From assembly GCA_911728435.2 (NCBI GenBank), contig OU452206.1, forward strand, positions 9,144,297 through 9,208,296: a stretch of 64,000 nt of DNA, written 5' to 3'. This DNA comes from Apoderus coryli. Lineage: Eukaryota > Arthropoda > Insecta > Coleoptera > Attelabidae. The notes below the pieces were generated by a model. That model searched no databases and was not told the DNA's origin. It saw only the letters and a program-made list of their open reading frames with translations. Shown here one piece after another: positions 48,701 to 55,066 of this stretch. Each line of letters opens with the position of its first letter. Position 1 is the first letter of the stretch. Both the position numbers and the translations under genes were made by a program.

Positions 48701-49345
48701 TGTATATCATATACGAGTATATAACTAATATTGACACACCCATCTAGAGAGTATTCCGCTCTAGTTTTACTTTTTAAATTATTAATGGACTTCTTGCCGG
48801 TCCAGAGTTTTTAATACTGATTCCTTTTTGTGTCCCAAATCTACGTACACGTAATAATAACTTTCCCGTTCCGCGTACTAATTTGTTGTTGCATTCCCCT
48901 TTATATTTATGTGCAATACTTGTAACTCTGTGTTCGAGAAAATTGATATTTTTAATGCAACTTTATCTTGTATAAGGAATATATTTCTTAGAAAATAAAT
49001 TTAGTGTTAGATATTAAGAATATACTGTAATCTTTCCCGCCCTTTAATTGGATTATTTATCTGTCTGGGCAGTGTATCTTAAATAAAACAATGTTCTGAA
49101 ATACAATCAAATTTGCTTCCAAATGATATATCATGTTCTTATCCCTAAACTGTAAGCCAAGGGAAATATGGCATTGTAATAAAGTACTGATTTATATTTT
49201 AGGAATTCCTTTCTACTACTTGGGAGTCAAATGGAGAAATAAACCAGTATGCTACAACAAATTCATGTTGAAATTCACATTACTTATTCAACGGATAATG
49301 GAATCTACTCTACCAGATTCGTCTCAACTGCTTTCTGTAACATAA
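18708..49345 (+). CDS. SLC7 LAT/y+LAT-type amino-acid transporter light chain
   Basis: This encodes a plasma-membrane amino-acid exchanger of the heteromeric (SLC7, APC superfamily) type. Exons are 18708-18837, 30944-31288, 31349-31474, 39368-39509, 45660-45783, 46968-47180, 47292-47553 and 49203-49345; all introns are GT/AG and phases agree, giving 494 aa. The unwound TM1 substrate motif GSGIFVSP is at residues 44-51. YAELGTSI and GGDYAYI follow at about 82-100. FPEC places Cys143 where LAT proteins form the disulfide to the 4F2hc/CD98 heavy chain. Hydrophobic segments match the usual twelve TM helices. Insect relatives include Minidiscs and JhI-21, but which orthologue this is cannot be told by eye. 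The start gives a charged 30-residue N-terminus typical of the family. Intron 1 is 12.1 kb and intron 4 is 6.1 kb, and both are filled with transposons. The 3' end faces GNL2 358 bp away. Confidence 0.95.
18838..19210. other. SLC7 intron 1, 5' part, nothing recognised
   Basis: Non-coding intron sequence between exon 1 and the Harbinger-like element. No repeat border or exon is seen. Confidence 0.4.
19211..20433. mobile_element. Harbinger-like non-autonomous element with iterated motif
   Basis: The left end reads AGGCGGTTTTAGCCAACTAA and the right end is its inverted counterpart (TTAGTTGGCTAAACCCGCCT), about 25 bp with two mismatches. TAA flanks both ends (19208-19210 and 20434-20436), the three-base target typical of PIF/Harbinger. 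The interior repeats GGAAATGTRTA and its complement more than ten times (19320-19480 and 19960-20110). It lacks a transposase. It sits in SLC7 intron 1. Confidence 0.7.
20602..20805 (+). pseudogene. Unrecognised charged coiled-coil ORF fragment
   Basis: A clean frame from about 20602 to TAA at 20803-20805 encodes [20 protein letters not shown], then a Lys/Glu/Phe-rich helix ending in [13 protein letters not shown]. There is no in-frame ATG near its start. A possible AG acceptor (CTCAG) precedes GCTAAAGCTGCG, and AATAAA follows at about 20909. The composition resembles the C-terminal tail of Myb/SANT-like DNA-binding proteins found with Harbinger-type transposons, but this is a guess. It lies just outside the TAA-flanked element, in SLC7 intron 1. 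Confidence 0.4.
20910..21870. other. SLC7 intron 1 segment, nothing assigned
   Basis: No exon is recognised. Several ATGTCG/GCGACAT inverted motifs cluster at 21200-21350 and may be ends of an old miniature element, but no border pair could be set. Confidence 0.35.
21871..23045. mobile_element. hAT element with decayed transposase, 8-bp target duplication
   Basis: The ends are CAGTGGCGGCTCGTG and ..GGACCAACCGCCACTG, inverted over the outer nine bases. They are flanked by a perfect 8-bp duplication TTCAAATT (21863-21870 and 23046-23053). The minus strand carries a hAT transposase C-terminal remnant (22060-22560). A 70-bp direct duplication (units from 22746 and 22816, with AGCGTATAGCGTAGCG) lies near the right end. 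Confidence 0.88.
22060..22560 (-). pseudogene. hAT transposase C-terminal (dimerisation) remnant
   Basis: An open minus-strand stretch at 22140-22430 reads [20 protein letters not shown] and continues with a diverged copy of the ERSFS-LK-IKT motif of the hAT dimerisation domain (ZMYM1-like branch). The usual Ser-Phe-Ser is degraded to EIYPQ. The N-terminal catalytic part is missing, so it is inactive. Confidence 0.65.
23445..24500 (+). mobile_element. 5'-truncated LINE, open reading frame through RT C-terminus
   Basis: The reading frame is open from 23415 to the stop ending at 24311, about 290 codons of retroelement sequence. It starts in RT motif 4/5 ([16 protein letters not shown]), then shows the catalytic FADD (VFFADDVTL), LKLNANKTQ and [13 protein letters not shown] (thumb), followed by a long conserved tail. 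The endonuclease and the first half of RT are missing. The 3' end is a TAAAC tandem tail at about 24474-24500. The lack of stops suggests a recent insertion. It lies in SLC7 intron 1. Confidence 0.85.
24495..24534 (-). repeat. Hammerhead-like motif with CTGAAGA core
   Basis: Minus strand: CCA, CTGAAGA, T, hairpin GGAACT/AGTTCC with perfect pairing, GAAACATGTT. The core differs from the hammerhead consensus by U to A at one invariant position. Confidence 0.4.
24950..24992 (+). repeat. Hammerhead-like motif with CTGAAGA core
   Basis: CTGAAGA at 24953-24959, an extra A, hairpin GGCAAC/GTTGCC with perfect pairing, then GAAACGTTG. It faces away from the motif at 24495-24534, but the flanks are not otherwise related. 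Confidence 0.4.
25030..28352. other. SLC7 intron 1 segment, no gene
   Basis: Contains an (AT)n microsatellite at about 25198-25219, a degenerate hammerhead-like motif at 25931-25974 and a GC-rich patch with GCCGCCCCCGG at about 26303. There is a pair of overlapping opposite-strand frames at 26608-26939 that look like non-coding repeat. A palindrome ATGACTAAAATAATATTATT lies near 27920-27945. No host exon was recognised. Confidence 0.4.
25931..25974 (-). repeat. Hammerhead-like motif, degenerate (CTGATCA)
   Basis: Minus strand: CCA, CTGATCA, T, hairpin GGGACT/AGTCTT, GAAACATGTATG. It has the same architecture as the other copies with a mutated core. Confidence 0.35.
28353..28829 (-). repeat. 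R1 dispersed repeat, copy F, both ends present
   Basis: Minus-strand copy running from the terminal block AAATCGGTTATGTA (plus strand, near 28353) to the opposite end, where CTTTCCCTATGCGGGAAAG forms a short terminal hairpin at about 28806-28824. The tRNA-like middle is deleted. It is the best guide to the full extent of the family. Confidence 0.65.
28860..29370. other. SLC7 intron 1 segment, nothing assigned
   Basis: AT-rich intronic DNA with short TAA runs near 28930-28970. The TGTCATAATGACG palindrome near 29018 recalls the foldback element at 604 but no arm was traced. Confidence 0.35.
29375..30650 (-). mobile_element. Jockey-type LINE copy with internal RT deletion
   Basis: On the minus strand the RT begins at [20 protein letters not shown], jumps to [20 protein letters not shown] and continues [20 protein letters not shown]. 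The segment that should hold [10 protein letters not shown] is missing, an internal deletion of about 70 residues. A frameshift and stop follow before [11 protein letters not shown]. The thumb and tail ([14 protein letters not shown]) then read to about 29762. The 3' UTR ends in a short TAA-type tail at 29375-29386. It is inactive and lies in SLC7 intron 1. Confidence 0.85.
31560..31850. repeat. Inverted-repeat arm, left (pair with 35240-35385)
   Basis: The blocks GTAATTGATGGGCGCAAACC, CGCGTTTT and TGTAGCAGTTTTTTGAGAAG recur in inverted orientation at 35240-35385 (GGTTTGCGCCAATCAATTAC, CTTCTCAAAAAACTGCTACA). They begin at a CAGGGTGGGCCAAATTGGAC-type end. They may be the two ends of one large element or two opposed fragments. 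Confidence 0.5.
32203..34016. mobile_element. TIR element split by a hAT insertion
   Basis: The left end GAAAAATAATTTCGTGGCAT (from about 32207) continues ~75 bp to TTTGTTTAATTTAGG. The right end (33940-34016) is its reverse complement and finishes ATGCCACGAAATTATTTTTC. Between them lies the hAT element at 32296-33731, which is younger. A third, single end of the same family is at 53491-53530. Confidence 0.75.
32296..33731. mobile_element. hAT-type element, 1.44 kb
   Basis: The left end CAGTGGCGGCTCGTG is identical to the element at 21871. The right end is CCGACCAACCGCCACTG. The flanking 8-mers are ATGTATGG (32288-32295) and ATGTAAGG (33732-33739), matching at 7 of 8 positions. No transposase was recognised. 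It contains an opposite-strand LINE 3'-end fragment (about 32768-33090, starting at a TAATAATAATAA tail). Confidence 0.82.
34017..35083 (+). mobile_element. Jockey-type LINE copy, truncated and broken
   Basis: RT sequence starts abruptly at [20 protein letters not shown] next to the TIR-element end. It shows [29 protein letters not shown] and the catalytic [11 protein letters not shown]. The GVPQGS motif is lost ([14 protein letters not shown]). A frameshift near 34580 moves the thumb ([16 protein letters not shown]) to another frame, and that frame ends early at 34820. An ATT tandem tail lies at about 35065-35083. It lies in SLC7 intron 3. Confidence 0.82.
35090..35232 (-). repeat. R1 dispersed repeat, terminal fragment (copy G)
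   Basis: Contains the CAGACAGACAGACTTCCATC block, the GTTCACAATACGTCCC block and the end GCGGGAAAGTAAAA, as in copy F. Only this ~140-bp terminus is present. Confidence 0.55.
35240..35385. repeat. Inverted-repeat arm, right (pair with 31560-31850)
   Basis: Holds AAACACCCTGTATA, CTTCTCAAAAAACTGCTACA and CGCGGTTTGCGCCAATCAAT, inverted relative to the left arm. Confidence 0.5.
35386..36083. other. SLC7 intron 3 segment, nothing recognised
   Basis: Unassigned AT-rich intron sequence; no exon or element border is seen before the TIR element at 36084. Confidence 0.4.
36084..38735. mobile_element. 2.65-kb TIR element rich in TTATAAAA motifs
   Basis: The left end CCCAACTAACAATTTAAC and the right end (inverted) CCCAACTAACAATTCGAC form an inverted repeat of at least 14 bp. 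TATATA lies on both flanks (36078-36083 and 38736-38741). Both subterminal regions (36110-36430 and 38400-38700) are packed with TTTATAAAAC and its complement, many abutting AACGTT. The only open frame of note (36824-37024, 66 aa, Lys-rich) is not recognised. The superfamily cannot be assigned. It lies in SLC7 intron 3. Confidence 0.7.
38745..39367. other. End of SLC7 intron 3
   Basis: Begins with ACAGGGTGTCCGTTTCAAGT, an end motif common in insect miniature elements. No second border, exon or RNA gene was recognised before exon 4. Confidence 0.4.
40144..42165 (+). mobile_element. Jockey-type LINE, 5'-truncated, RT frame intact
   Basis: One uninterrupted frame ends with TAA at 41921-41923. 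The first Met at 40238 gives 561 aa, but retroelement sequence is in frame upstream ([20 protein letters not shown] from about 40159), so the copy was truncated there rather than starting at that Met. RT landmarks: [81 protein letters not shown] and the catalytic [10 protein letters not shown]. The thumb and the conserved C-terminal tail follow. The endonuclease and ORF1 are absent, so it cannot move by itself. The 3' end is an AATAA tandem tail at about 42143-42165. It lies in SLC7 intron 4, and its intactness suggests a young insertion. Confidence 0.9.
42864..42904 (-). repeat. Hammerhead-like motif, left arm of second foldback
   Basis: Minus strand: ACCA, CTGATGA, T, hairpin GCGGT/GCTGC, GAAACATGTT, TGGT. 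The outer ACCA/TGGT pair is perfect. Confidence 0.5.
43201..43241 (+). repeat. Hammerhead-like motif, right arm of second foldback
   Basis: Plus strand: ATCA, CTGATGA (43205-43211), T, hairpin GCGGC/GCTGC, GAAACATGTT, TGGT. Relative to its partner it differs by one hairpin base and one outer-stem base. The outer-stem change leaves a U-G wobble. Confidence 0.5.
43320..44385. other. SLC7 intron 4 segment, nothing recognised
   Basis: AT-rich intron DNA with no exon, RNA gene or element border identified. Confidence 0.4.
44390..45535 (+). mobile_element. Degenerate Jockey-type LINE copy
   Basis: It is related to the intact copy at 40144. The fragments [57 protein letters not shown] and [12 protein letters not shown] appear across three frames. 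There are a stop near 44476, frameshifts, and small internal deletions (for example the LGPLLFN and FADD region near 44730-44815 is damaged). It ends without a clear tail near 45535. It lies in SLC7 intron 4. Confidence 0.8.
45784..46967. other. SLC7 intron 5, nothing recognised
   Basis: The overlapping open frames around 46309-46549 show no recognised domain and are treated as chance. No repeat borders are seen. Confidence 0.4.
48110..49000 (+). pseudogene. Jockey-type LINE RT fragment in SLC7 intron 7
   Basis: Reads [20 protein letters not shown] then [19 protein letters not shown], followed after a frame change by [11 protein letters not shown]-terminal tail with [18 protein letters not shown] and [13 protein letters not shown] follows up to about 48930. 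Multiple frameshifts and stops make it inactive. The body is shortened between the RT core and the tail. Confidence 0.7.
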
Positions 49346-49703
49346 ATGTAAACGTACAACCGGAGATAAGTCATCATAATGAACTTGTATGGCTTATGCC
49401 CGAGCCATGTAGTTATAATGATGAATAGGCATGACTCACTCTGTATACCGGTTAAAAAGACTTACATAATTTACAATAGGACCATACATAACGACTTTTA
49501 AGACATTTACAATCATTGGTCATAATAATATCTCTTTTTATATATTATTAAAGAGAGATTTTTTTGATTGAAAACTGATATTCCTAATTTTTGATGCATT
49601 TACTATACTTATTATATTATTTATTATATACTGTAAAAAATATACTCTATTTATTATAAAACCGTTTTATTTTATCAATTTCTTCAAACTAACATGTATA
49701 TAA
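49346..49703. other. Tail-to-tail gap between SLC7 gene and GNL2
   Basis: This 358-bp stretch must hold both 3' ends. On the minus strand AATAAA lies at 49671-49666, about 33 nt past the GNL2 stop, a good polyadenylation signal. On the plus strand the closest signal for the transporter is ATTAAA at about 49546. Confidence 0.5.
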
Positions 49704-52700
49704 TTAATTCTTCTTCTTCCTATTCCTATTTTTAACATTTGTAACCTCATAGAAATTACTACCAATTTTCTTACGTTTCTGTGACCTCTCAAGGGCTCGT
49801 TTCTGTTTACTAGTTAGTTTTTTCTCTGTACCATTGTCTACCTCTATTGTTCTCTTCTTCTTATTAGGCGGCGTTAACGATTCAACTGCAAATTCACCAC
49901 TAGCTGAAACTGCAAATTCCCGACTTGTATCAGGCTCCAAATCTGAATAAAAACCACTAATGTCTGAGTCGTCATCCGTCTCACTGAAGTCATCTTGAGT
50001 CTTTGAAGCCTCTGTAATTTCAGAAGAAACTTCACTACGTTCATCATATTCTTTCACGGCATTTTCCACATTCTCGATGGGGTCCAAATCTTTAACATCT
50101 TCACCTTCATAGTCTAGACCCACTTTGATTTGTCTAAGGTCTTGTACAACATTAGTTTTAACTTCGTCTTGTTGTAGTGGAGTTTCAAAACCTGGTGGAC
50201 AAACAAAGAATGGCAACTTGCCTCGTTGCCAATCGTTCAAAACCATTTTGGCTACACTAGAAATATCTGGCTCACCCTATAATTAGAAAAACAATGTAAA
50301 GTTTAGAATCAAATAACACTTAATCAATTTCAAATATCATTCCTTACTTTGTATAACGAAGAAAGAAATAATATCTACAATTCGGCAGTTGGGATACTTT
50401 GAGGACTTTGATCCTCTTGTCGAGGAAAAGGAAATTTAGGTTTAACTACAATACTGTTGGCGTCAACTGAATGAATTTACCTGTTTCAATAACTTTCCCG
50501 TTCGTTGTGCCAGTTTCTCCAAGAAATCCACAGAATCGTTCCATTCAACAATTTTATAAGTTTTTGCCATATATTCTTTTTTAACTCTCTCTAATACAAC
50601 AGTAATATAATCTTCAGGATTATTAACTAGTTCAACTCGAACAACACCTTTTAAGACTTTTTCGGTATCAGTTTCAGCTGATGGATATACAACACCAGGA
50701 CAGTCTATTAAATATATACGTCGCATAAGTGTTATGTATTGCCACACTTTTGTTTCACCTGCTATCGGAGCAACTTTACATACTTTTTTACTACGCAATG
50801 TGTTGATTACTGATGATTTACCGACGTTTGGATAACCAATGAAGCCCACAGATATTTGCTTCTTGTCTATGTGCAACTTCGCTAAAAATTTAATAAACGC
50901 ATACGGTATTAAATAATGTTTATAATCTAAACCAGTCGTCAGAATGTAGGTTTTAGTTCAGAAGTTAAAAGCATTTAAACTACGTTTGGTGACAGATAGG
51001 GGAATTCTGAACCTGGAATTGTATGAATGTCTTACAAAGGCCTAGTTTCGGCCCATCCCAATTTGGTGTAAAGTTATAATGCTCCCAAATAGAGGTTTAT
51101 TACATAACTTCGTTCGACAGAGATGTTTCCAAATTTGCCAGTGTTCGTAAGAACCAAAATTAATGGAGGGCTTTTGCAAGATCGTTGTTAAGATACGTTG
51201 GAAGCTCCTAATCCCATATTGACCTGGATCTTGACTTAAATTCTCAATATTCTTGCCAGAGCTGCGGGAGACTAATGTGAAGTAAAAAAATATGTTTTTT
51301 ACCATGTTAAGAATCGAACACAGGACTTGCTACCTGGTTTTCTAACCAACTAAACTACAAATTACATCTCTATGACTTTAATAAGCACAATATATTATAC
51401 TTTATCGATTTTTATTTGTAATATTTAAAATTTAATACAGGGAGCTTTAAAGAAATGACTAGATTTAGTGGTCTAGTAGTAAACAGTTGGCGCCAGGTAG
51501 GCATTGCATCTCTGTAAAATTTTAATTGAGTTTTAGCCTCGGAGGCCTTGTTTCATGTTTTAAAATATCTTAAAATAAAGAATGCAGTTGTGTTGCATTC
51601 CACGTAAGAGATATTGTTACGTGCAGTTCGTTTCATCTTGTAGATATAAGGGAGGTTTTGAAATCTTTTGTCACGTAATTTGGGTTTACATAACTGGCAT
51701 GCGCACATGGTTTGACAACTTGATAGGTCCCAGGACAAATTGGTACGTCAATTGCCGTTGGGTTAATAACGTCGCGTTCTACTGTCGAAGTTGTCAGGTT
51801 TAATTGTCTAAATATTAGGTATTAGCATGTAATTTGATTGTTTTTATTGGATTTTAATGTTTTACTAATAAAATATACATAAATAAAATCAAGTTACATT
51901 CTATAATATGGTCAAAAATTAAAATACAAGAAAAGACCAACGGATTAAAAGTAAAGTTAAGATAGATGCTTTACAGTGATTAAATTATATTCGAAAAAAC
52001 GATTCTCAAAGATTCTTTTTGGTCATTAATGTCTTTCTTGTGCGCATGCTCAGTAATAACGGGAACGTTAATTAAATGACAAAAAATAATGATTTTAAAA
52101 ACAGCTTATTGTCGCGTACATACCGTTACGATCACATAAAGAATGCTAGAAGCCAAATACATAACAGTATAGTAAAGCTCTTATACATATAAATAACCGC
52201 CTGATCATACTGTAACTTGAAGCCTACGTAATATGACTAACTGATGGTCATCTGTTAACACTTTAGGACAGAATTTTGTGTCAAAACCAGAGGCACACCG
52301 ATTAAGATTGTACATATTATTATAAGGTAATACCTAATACCTACTATAAATTACTTACCAAATTGTCTCAGCAAGTTGATAAGAGATCCTTTACCAAATG
52401 GATGTGTAATACTTGCATGAAATGCAATTGTTGGGTACTCTTTACTTAATATTGCTACCCACCTTTGTGTTACCCATGTGGGTACTAAATCAACTTTGTT
52501 TAGAATGAATATCAAGTGTTTATGTGGTTTTTCAGTTCTTAAATATTTTTCTAAATATGCTGATCGCGTTCCCATAGGATCTCTTGCGTCTAATACTTGT
52601 AAAAGTACATCTGAACAATCTACGACTTTATAAAGCTCATTCCAAATTCTCCTTGACTGACCAGCAGCCATAACCCAATCTCGAGGCATATCACGAATAC

Positions 52701-53458
52701 CACCATCATCTCGAACAATGTTTGAATCATTGTCCTTATTATATTCGCCTGCTCTTTGTTCTACTTTTTCTACCATATCCTCTAAACCTTTAACGTTTAT
52801 CACAGGGCGTTTTCTACTTTTTTTCTTACCAAACACACTTTCAAAACTTTCCGTATCCAGCAAATGGACACGAGAATTCTTCGCTTTCTCGTTTAAAAGG
52901 GTTATAGGTAAAGTAGTGGGTTTCATAACCATATGATAGGAACTTTTTACAGCTGCTCCTAATTCACTTTGTAATTTTTGAAGAGCATTTTGTGATATTA
53001 CACGACTATTACCAAACCACTTTTGATTTGGTTCAACTCTTGCTTGTGTTCCAGAAGGGAGCCAACCCTAAAAAATTTAGATTGATCAACAAAAAAGAAG
53101 CCCAGAATCAATGGTTAAGGGTTAGAATAACAATTACATTAAACAAAAGATGCAGTTATTAGTACTAATAATAAGTACCTACTGAAATGGTCCTATAATA
53201 ATGTATATATATCATTCATAACAATACTAAAATTTACACTAAATTTACCTGAAAAGGTGCAGGGGTAAGAATTTTTCCAGTTTTATCTCTTTTAGCCTTA
53301 AAGTTTCTATACATTTGTAGCCTTTTAATCGTACCTTTAGTACGAGGATGGGCGACACCTTTAAGTCCATCTTTTGGTCTCTCAGGATTCATAGAATGGT
53401 TGGATTTGTTGACTCCTTGTTTCCGGGGAGCTCCGGTGGTACTACGTACTTTAGGCAT
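49704..53458 (-). CDS. Gnl2: Nucleolar GTP-binding protein 2 (GNL2/NOG2)
   Basis: This is a circularly permuted YlqF/YawG-family GTPase that checks and matures the pre-60S ribosomal subunit in the nucleolus and nucleoplasm. Exons on the minus strand are 53458-53249, 53067-52359, 50881-50481 and 50276-49704; all junctions are GT/AG and in frame, giving 630 aa. The basic N-terminus ([20 protein letters not shown]) and the NGP1NT-type region lead to [10 protein letters not shown] (about 230), G4 NKVD (260-263), G5 near [11 protein letters not shown]1 GYPNVGKSS (322-330), the G2-region [11 protein letters not shown] and G3 DCPGV (366-370). The permuted order G4-G5-G1-G2-G3 is diagnostic. The acidic and basic C-terminal tail ends in KNRNRKKKN, as expected for a nucleolar protein. 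It is slightly shorter than the human protein. Divergent to Ist1; tail-to-tail with the SLC7 gene. Confidence 0.96.
51000..51365 (-). repeat. tRNA-derived SINE-like repeat in GNL2 intron 2
   Basis: Minus strand: TAGTTTAGTTGGTTAGAAAA resembles a tRNA A box. B box GTGTTCGATTC follows about 35 nt later (51303-51360), and then ~300 bp of unrelated body. The tRNA-like part would not fold into a complete acceptor stem. Borders and target duplication are not resolved. Confidence 0.5.
51366..52358. other. GNL2 intron 2, remainder
   Basis: No exon or complete element is recognised. The short overlapping open frames around 51553-51803 have no recognised domain and no splice support. Confidence 0.4.
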
Positions 53459-53490
53459 GGTCTAAATAAAATAGTGATTGTAAAATTTAA

Positions 53491-53530
53491 TTGAAAAATA
53501 ATTTCGTGGCATAGCGGACAAAAGTTTATT
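53491..53530. repeat. Isolated terminus of the GTGGCATAGC TIR family
   Basis: GAAAAATAATTTCGTGGCAT then AGCGGACAAAAG, matching the ends of the TIR element at 32203-34016. It lies about 35 bp upstream of the GNL2 start codon, so it may be within the 5' UTR or promoter. Confidence 0.6.
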
Positions 53531-54091
53531 ATAGCCTTTACTTACCTAATTATGCACGTAAGTTAATTTAAATTAATAAATTATAGAAAAGTTTAAAGAT
53601 GTTTTCTAAGTCGCTAATATTTAACTATTTTTACGTCAATTTGAGGTTATGTTTTCACTCACCTCCTTCCTCACCGTCACACACATTTTACAATTTTGAT
53701 TGACAGTTAACTGAGAAATTACACCAACAAGTGAGGTGAGTGGTGGTCATGTCACATTAGCCCAGCTGATCTGAGTTTGCAGAAGGATAGCGCCCATAGA
53801 AATAACATTTGCTTCTATGATCGCGCCATTGTATTTAAAAGACAATGATAGCGCCTAATAATAAGAAAAACACAACAAGGGGCGGGATATGCGCACATGT
53901 TCAAACACCTTTCGGTGCGATCACTTTAAGGTAGTAGCACAGCTAACAATGTATGTATCTCAGAAAAATATTATTCTGAGGCAATAACACAGAGGTGGAT
54001 TACTTCAGAAGACACAAAGGTGTTTATAAATTTGATTGACTGTTAAACAGAACTTCAAAATGCTGTACTTTTTTGAGGTTAATATCTCACT
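53531..54091. promoter_or_regulatory. Divergent GNL2/Ist1 intergenic region, GNL2 side
   Basis: Presumed promoter area by position only. Imperfect repeats GATAGCGCC occur near 53787 and 53847. No TATA box, DRE or other core element could be assigned with confidence. Confidence 0.3.
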
Positions 54092-54572
54092 CAGTGTTGT
54101 TCCCAGGTGCTTTTTCGTATTATATTTAGTACGTTTTGAGAGACTTTATACGTTAATACGCCGGAACGATATTTTAGTACGTTTTTAATCAAATCAATAT
54201 TTATCCCCTAACTCAAGGAAAACCAAATATTCTGCGAAATGGCTAATAGATACGAAGTGAAACTTATCTGTCATCTCATCTAACCATCTTTAGCTGTCTG
54301 TTGTGTGCATTTGAATCAGGAAGGAAGAGGTCAGATAAGAGAACAAAGAAAGAAAGATCTCATTTAACCTAACAAATAATTCATCAAACGGGTTTTTTTT
54401 TTTTTTTTTTTTTTTTTAGAAAAAGTGATTCATTACATTAAACAAGCAAGGTTACAATTTTAAGATTTTTAGATTTAAGGAAATTGTAAATCTAGTACTA
54501 CGACAATTGTAAATCTAGTACGAAATTGACGCGCCATCTAGTACGAAAAAAAAAAGCATGCGAACAACACTG
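54092..54572. mobile_element. hAT-type MITE with perfect 8-bp target duplication
   Basis: The left end CAGTGTTGTTCCCAGGTGCT and the right end (inverted) CAGTGTTGTTCGCATGCTTT pair over about 20 bp. They are flanked by ATCTCACT at both 54084-54091 and 54573-54580. At 481 bp it is too short for a transposase. It contains a run of about 29 T near 54390-54418 and iterated TAGTACG/CTAGTACGA motifs near both ends. It lies between the divergent GNL2 and Ist1 genes. Confidence 0.88.
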
Positions 54573-55066
54573 ATCTCACTTAACTCCCAATAAATAACTT
54601 AAAAAGACCGTCCGTTTATACAGATGAGGGGAAAATAGCTGATATTGTGGATTAATGGGCGAAGTTCTCATTTTAAATAATTTTGTGTTGTCATTCATAG
54701 AATATTGTCATTGTCTTTGTAAGGTTTATAAAGCAATGTCATTGTCTTTTTGTATAAAGACAATGGAGTTGAGGAGTTGTCAGTCATTGTAAAGACAATC
54801 GTTTTGTCTATTTCAACCTTTGACAAGTGATAAGGGAATAGAATTTCAACAAAGAGTTCAACTGATGTGAGACTGTGAGTGATAAACGATATTCACAAGT
54901 TCAAATACCTAATAAAAACATAACATTTTAAATTGTCAGAATTTATTTTTAGAGTACATAAAGATTATGAATCATCATTAAATTTATATAAATATTTTGT
55001 GTTAGATTTACACAATTTTATATTTTCGTTTTAGAAATTCTTGTTTTTTATTATTTTGCATCTAAC
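54573..55066. promoter_or_regulatory. Upstream region and 5' UTR of Ist1
   Basis: Presumed promoter/leader by position. Repeated CATTGTCTTTGT / AAAGACAAT motifs (54705-54810) may form local hairpins. The transcription start is not identified. Confidence 0.3.

Noticed and set aside
49133..49202. In-frame extension upstream of the SLC7 last exon
   Set aside because: It is intronic; the acceptor TTTTAG at 49197-49202 and phase from exon 7 fix the exon start at 49203.
54388..54420. Long T run as a Pol III terminator or retroposon tail
   Set aside because: It lies inside a hAT MITE with its own TIRs and target duplication, with no adjacent Pol III promoter in the right orientation.
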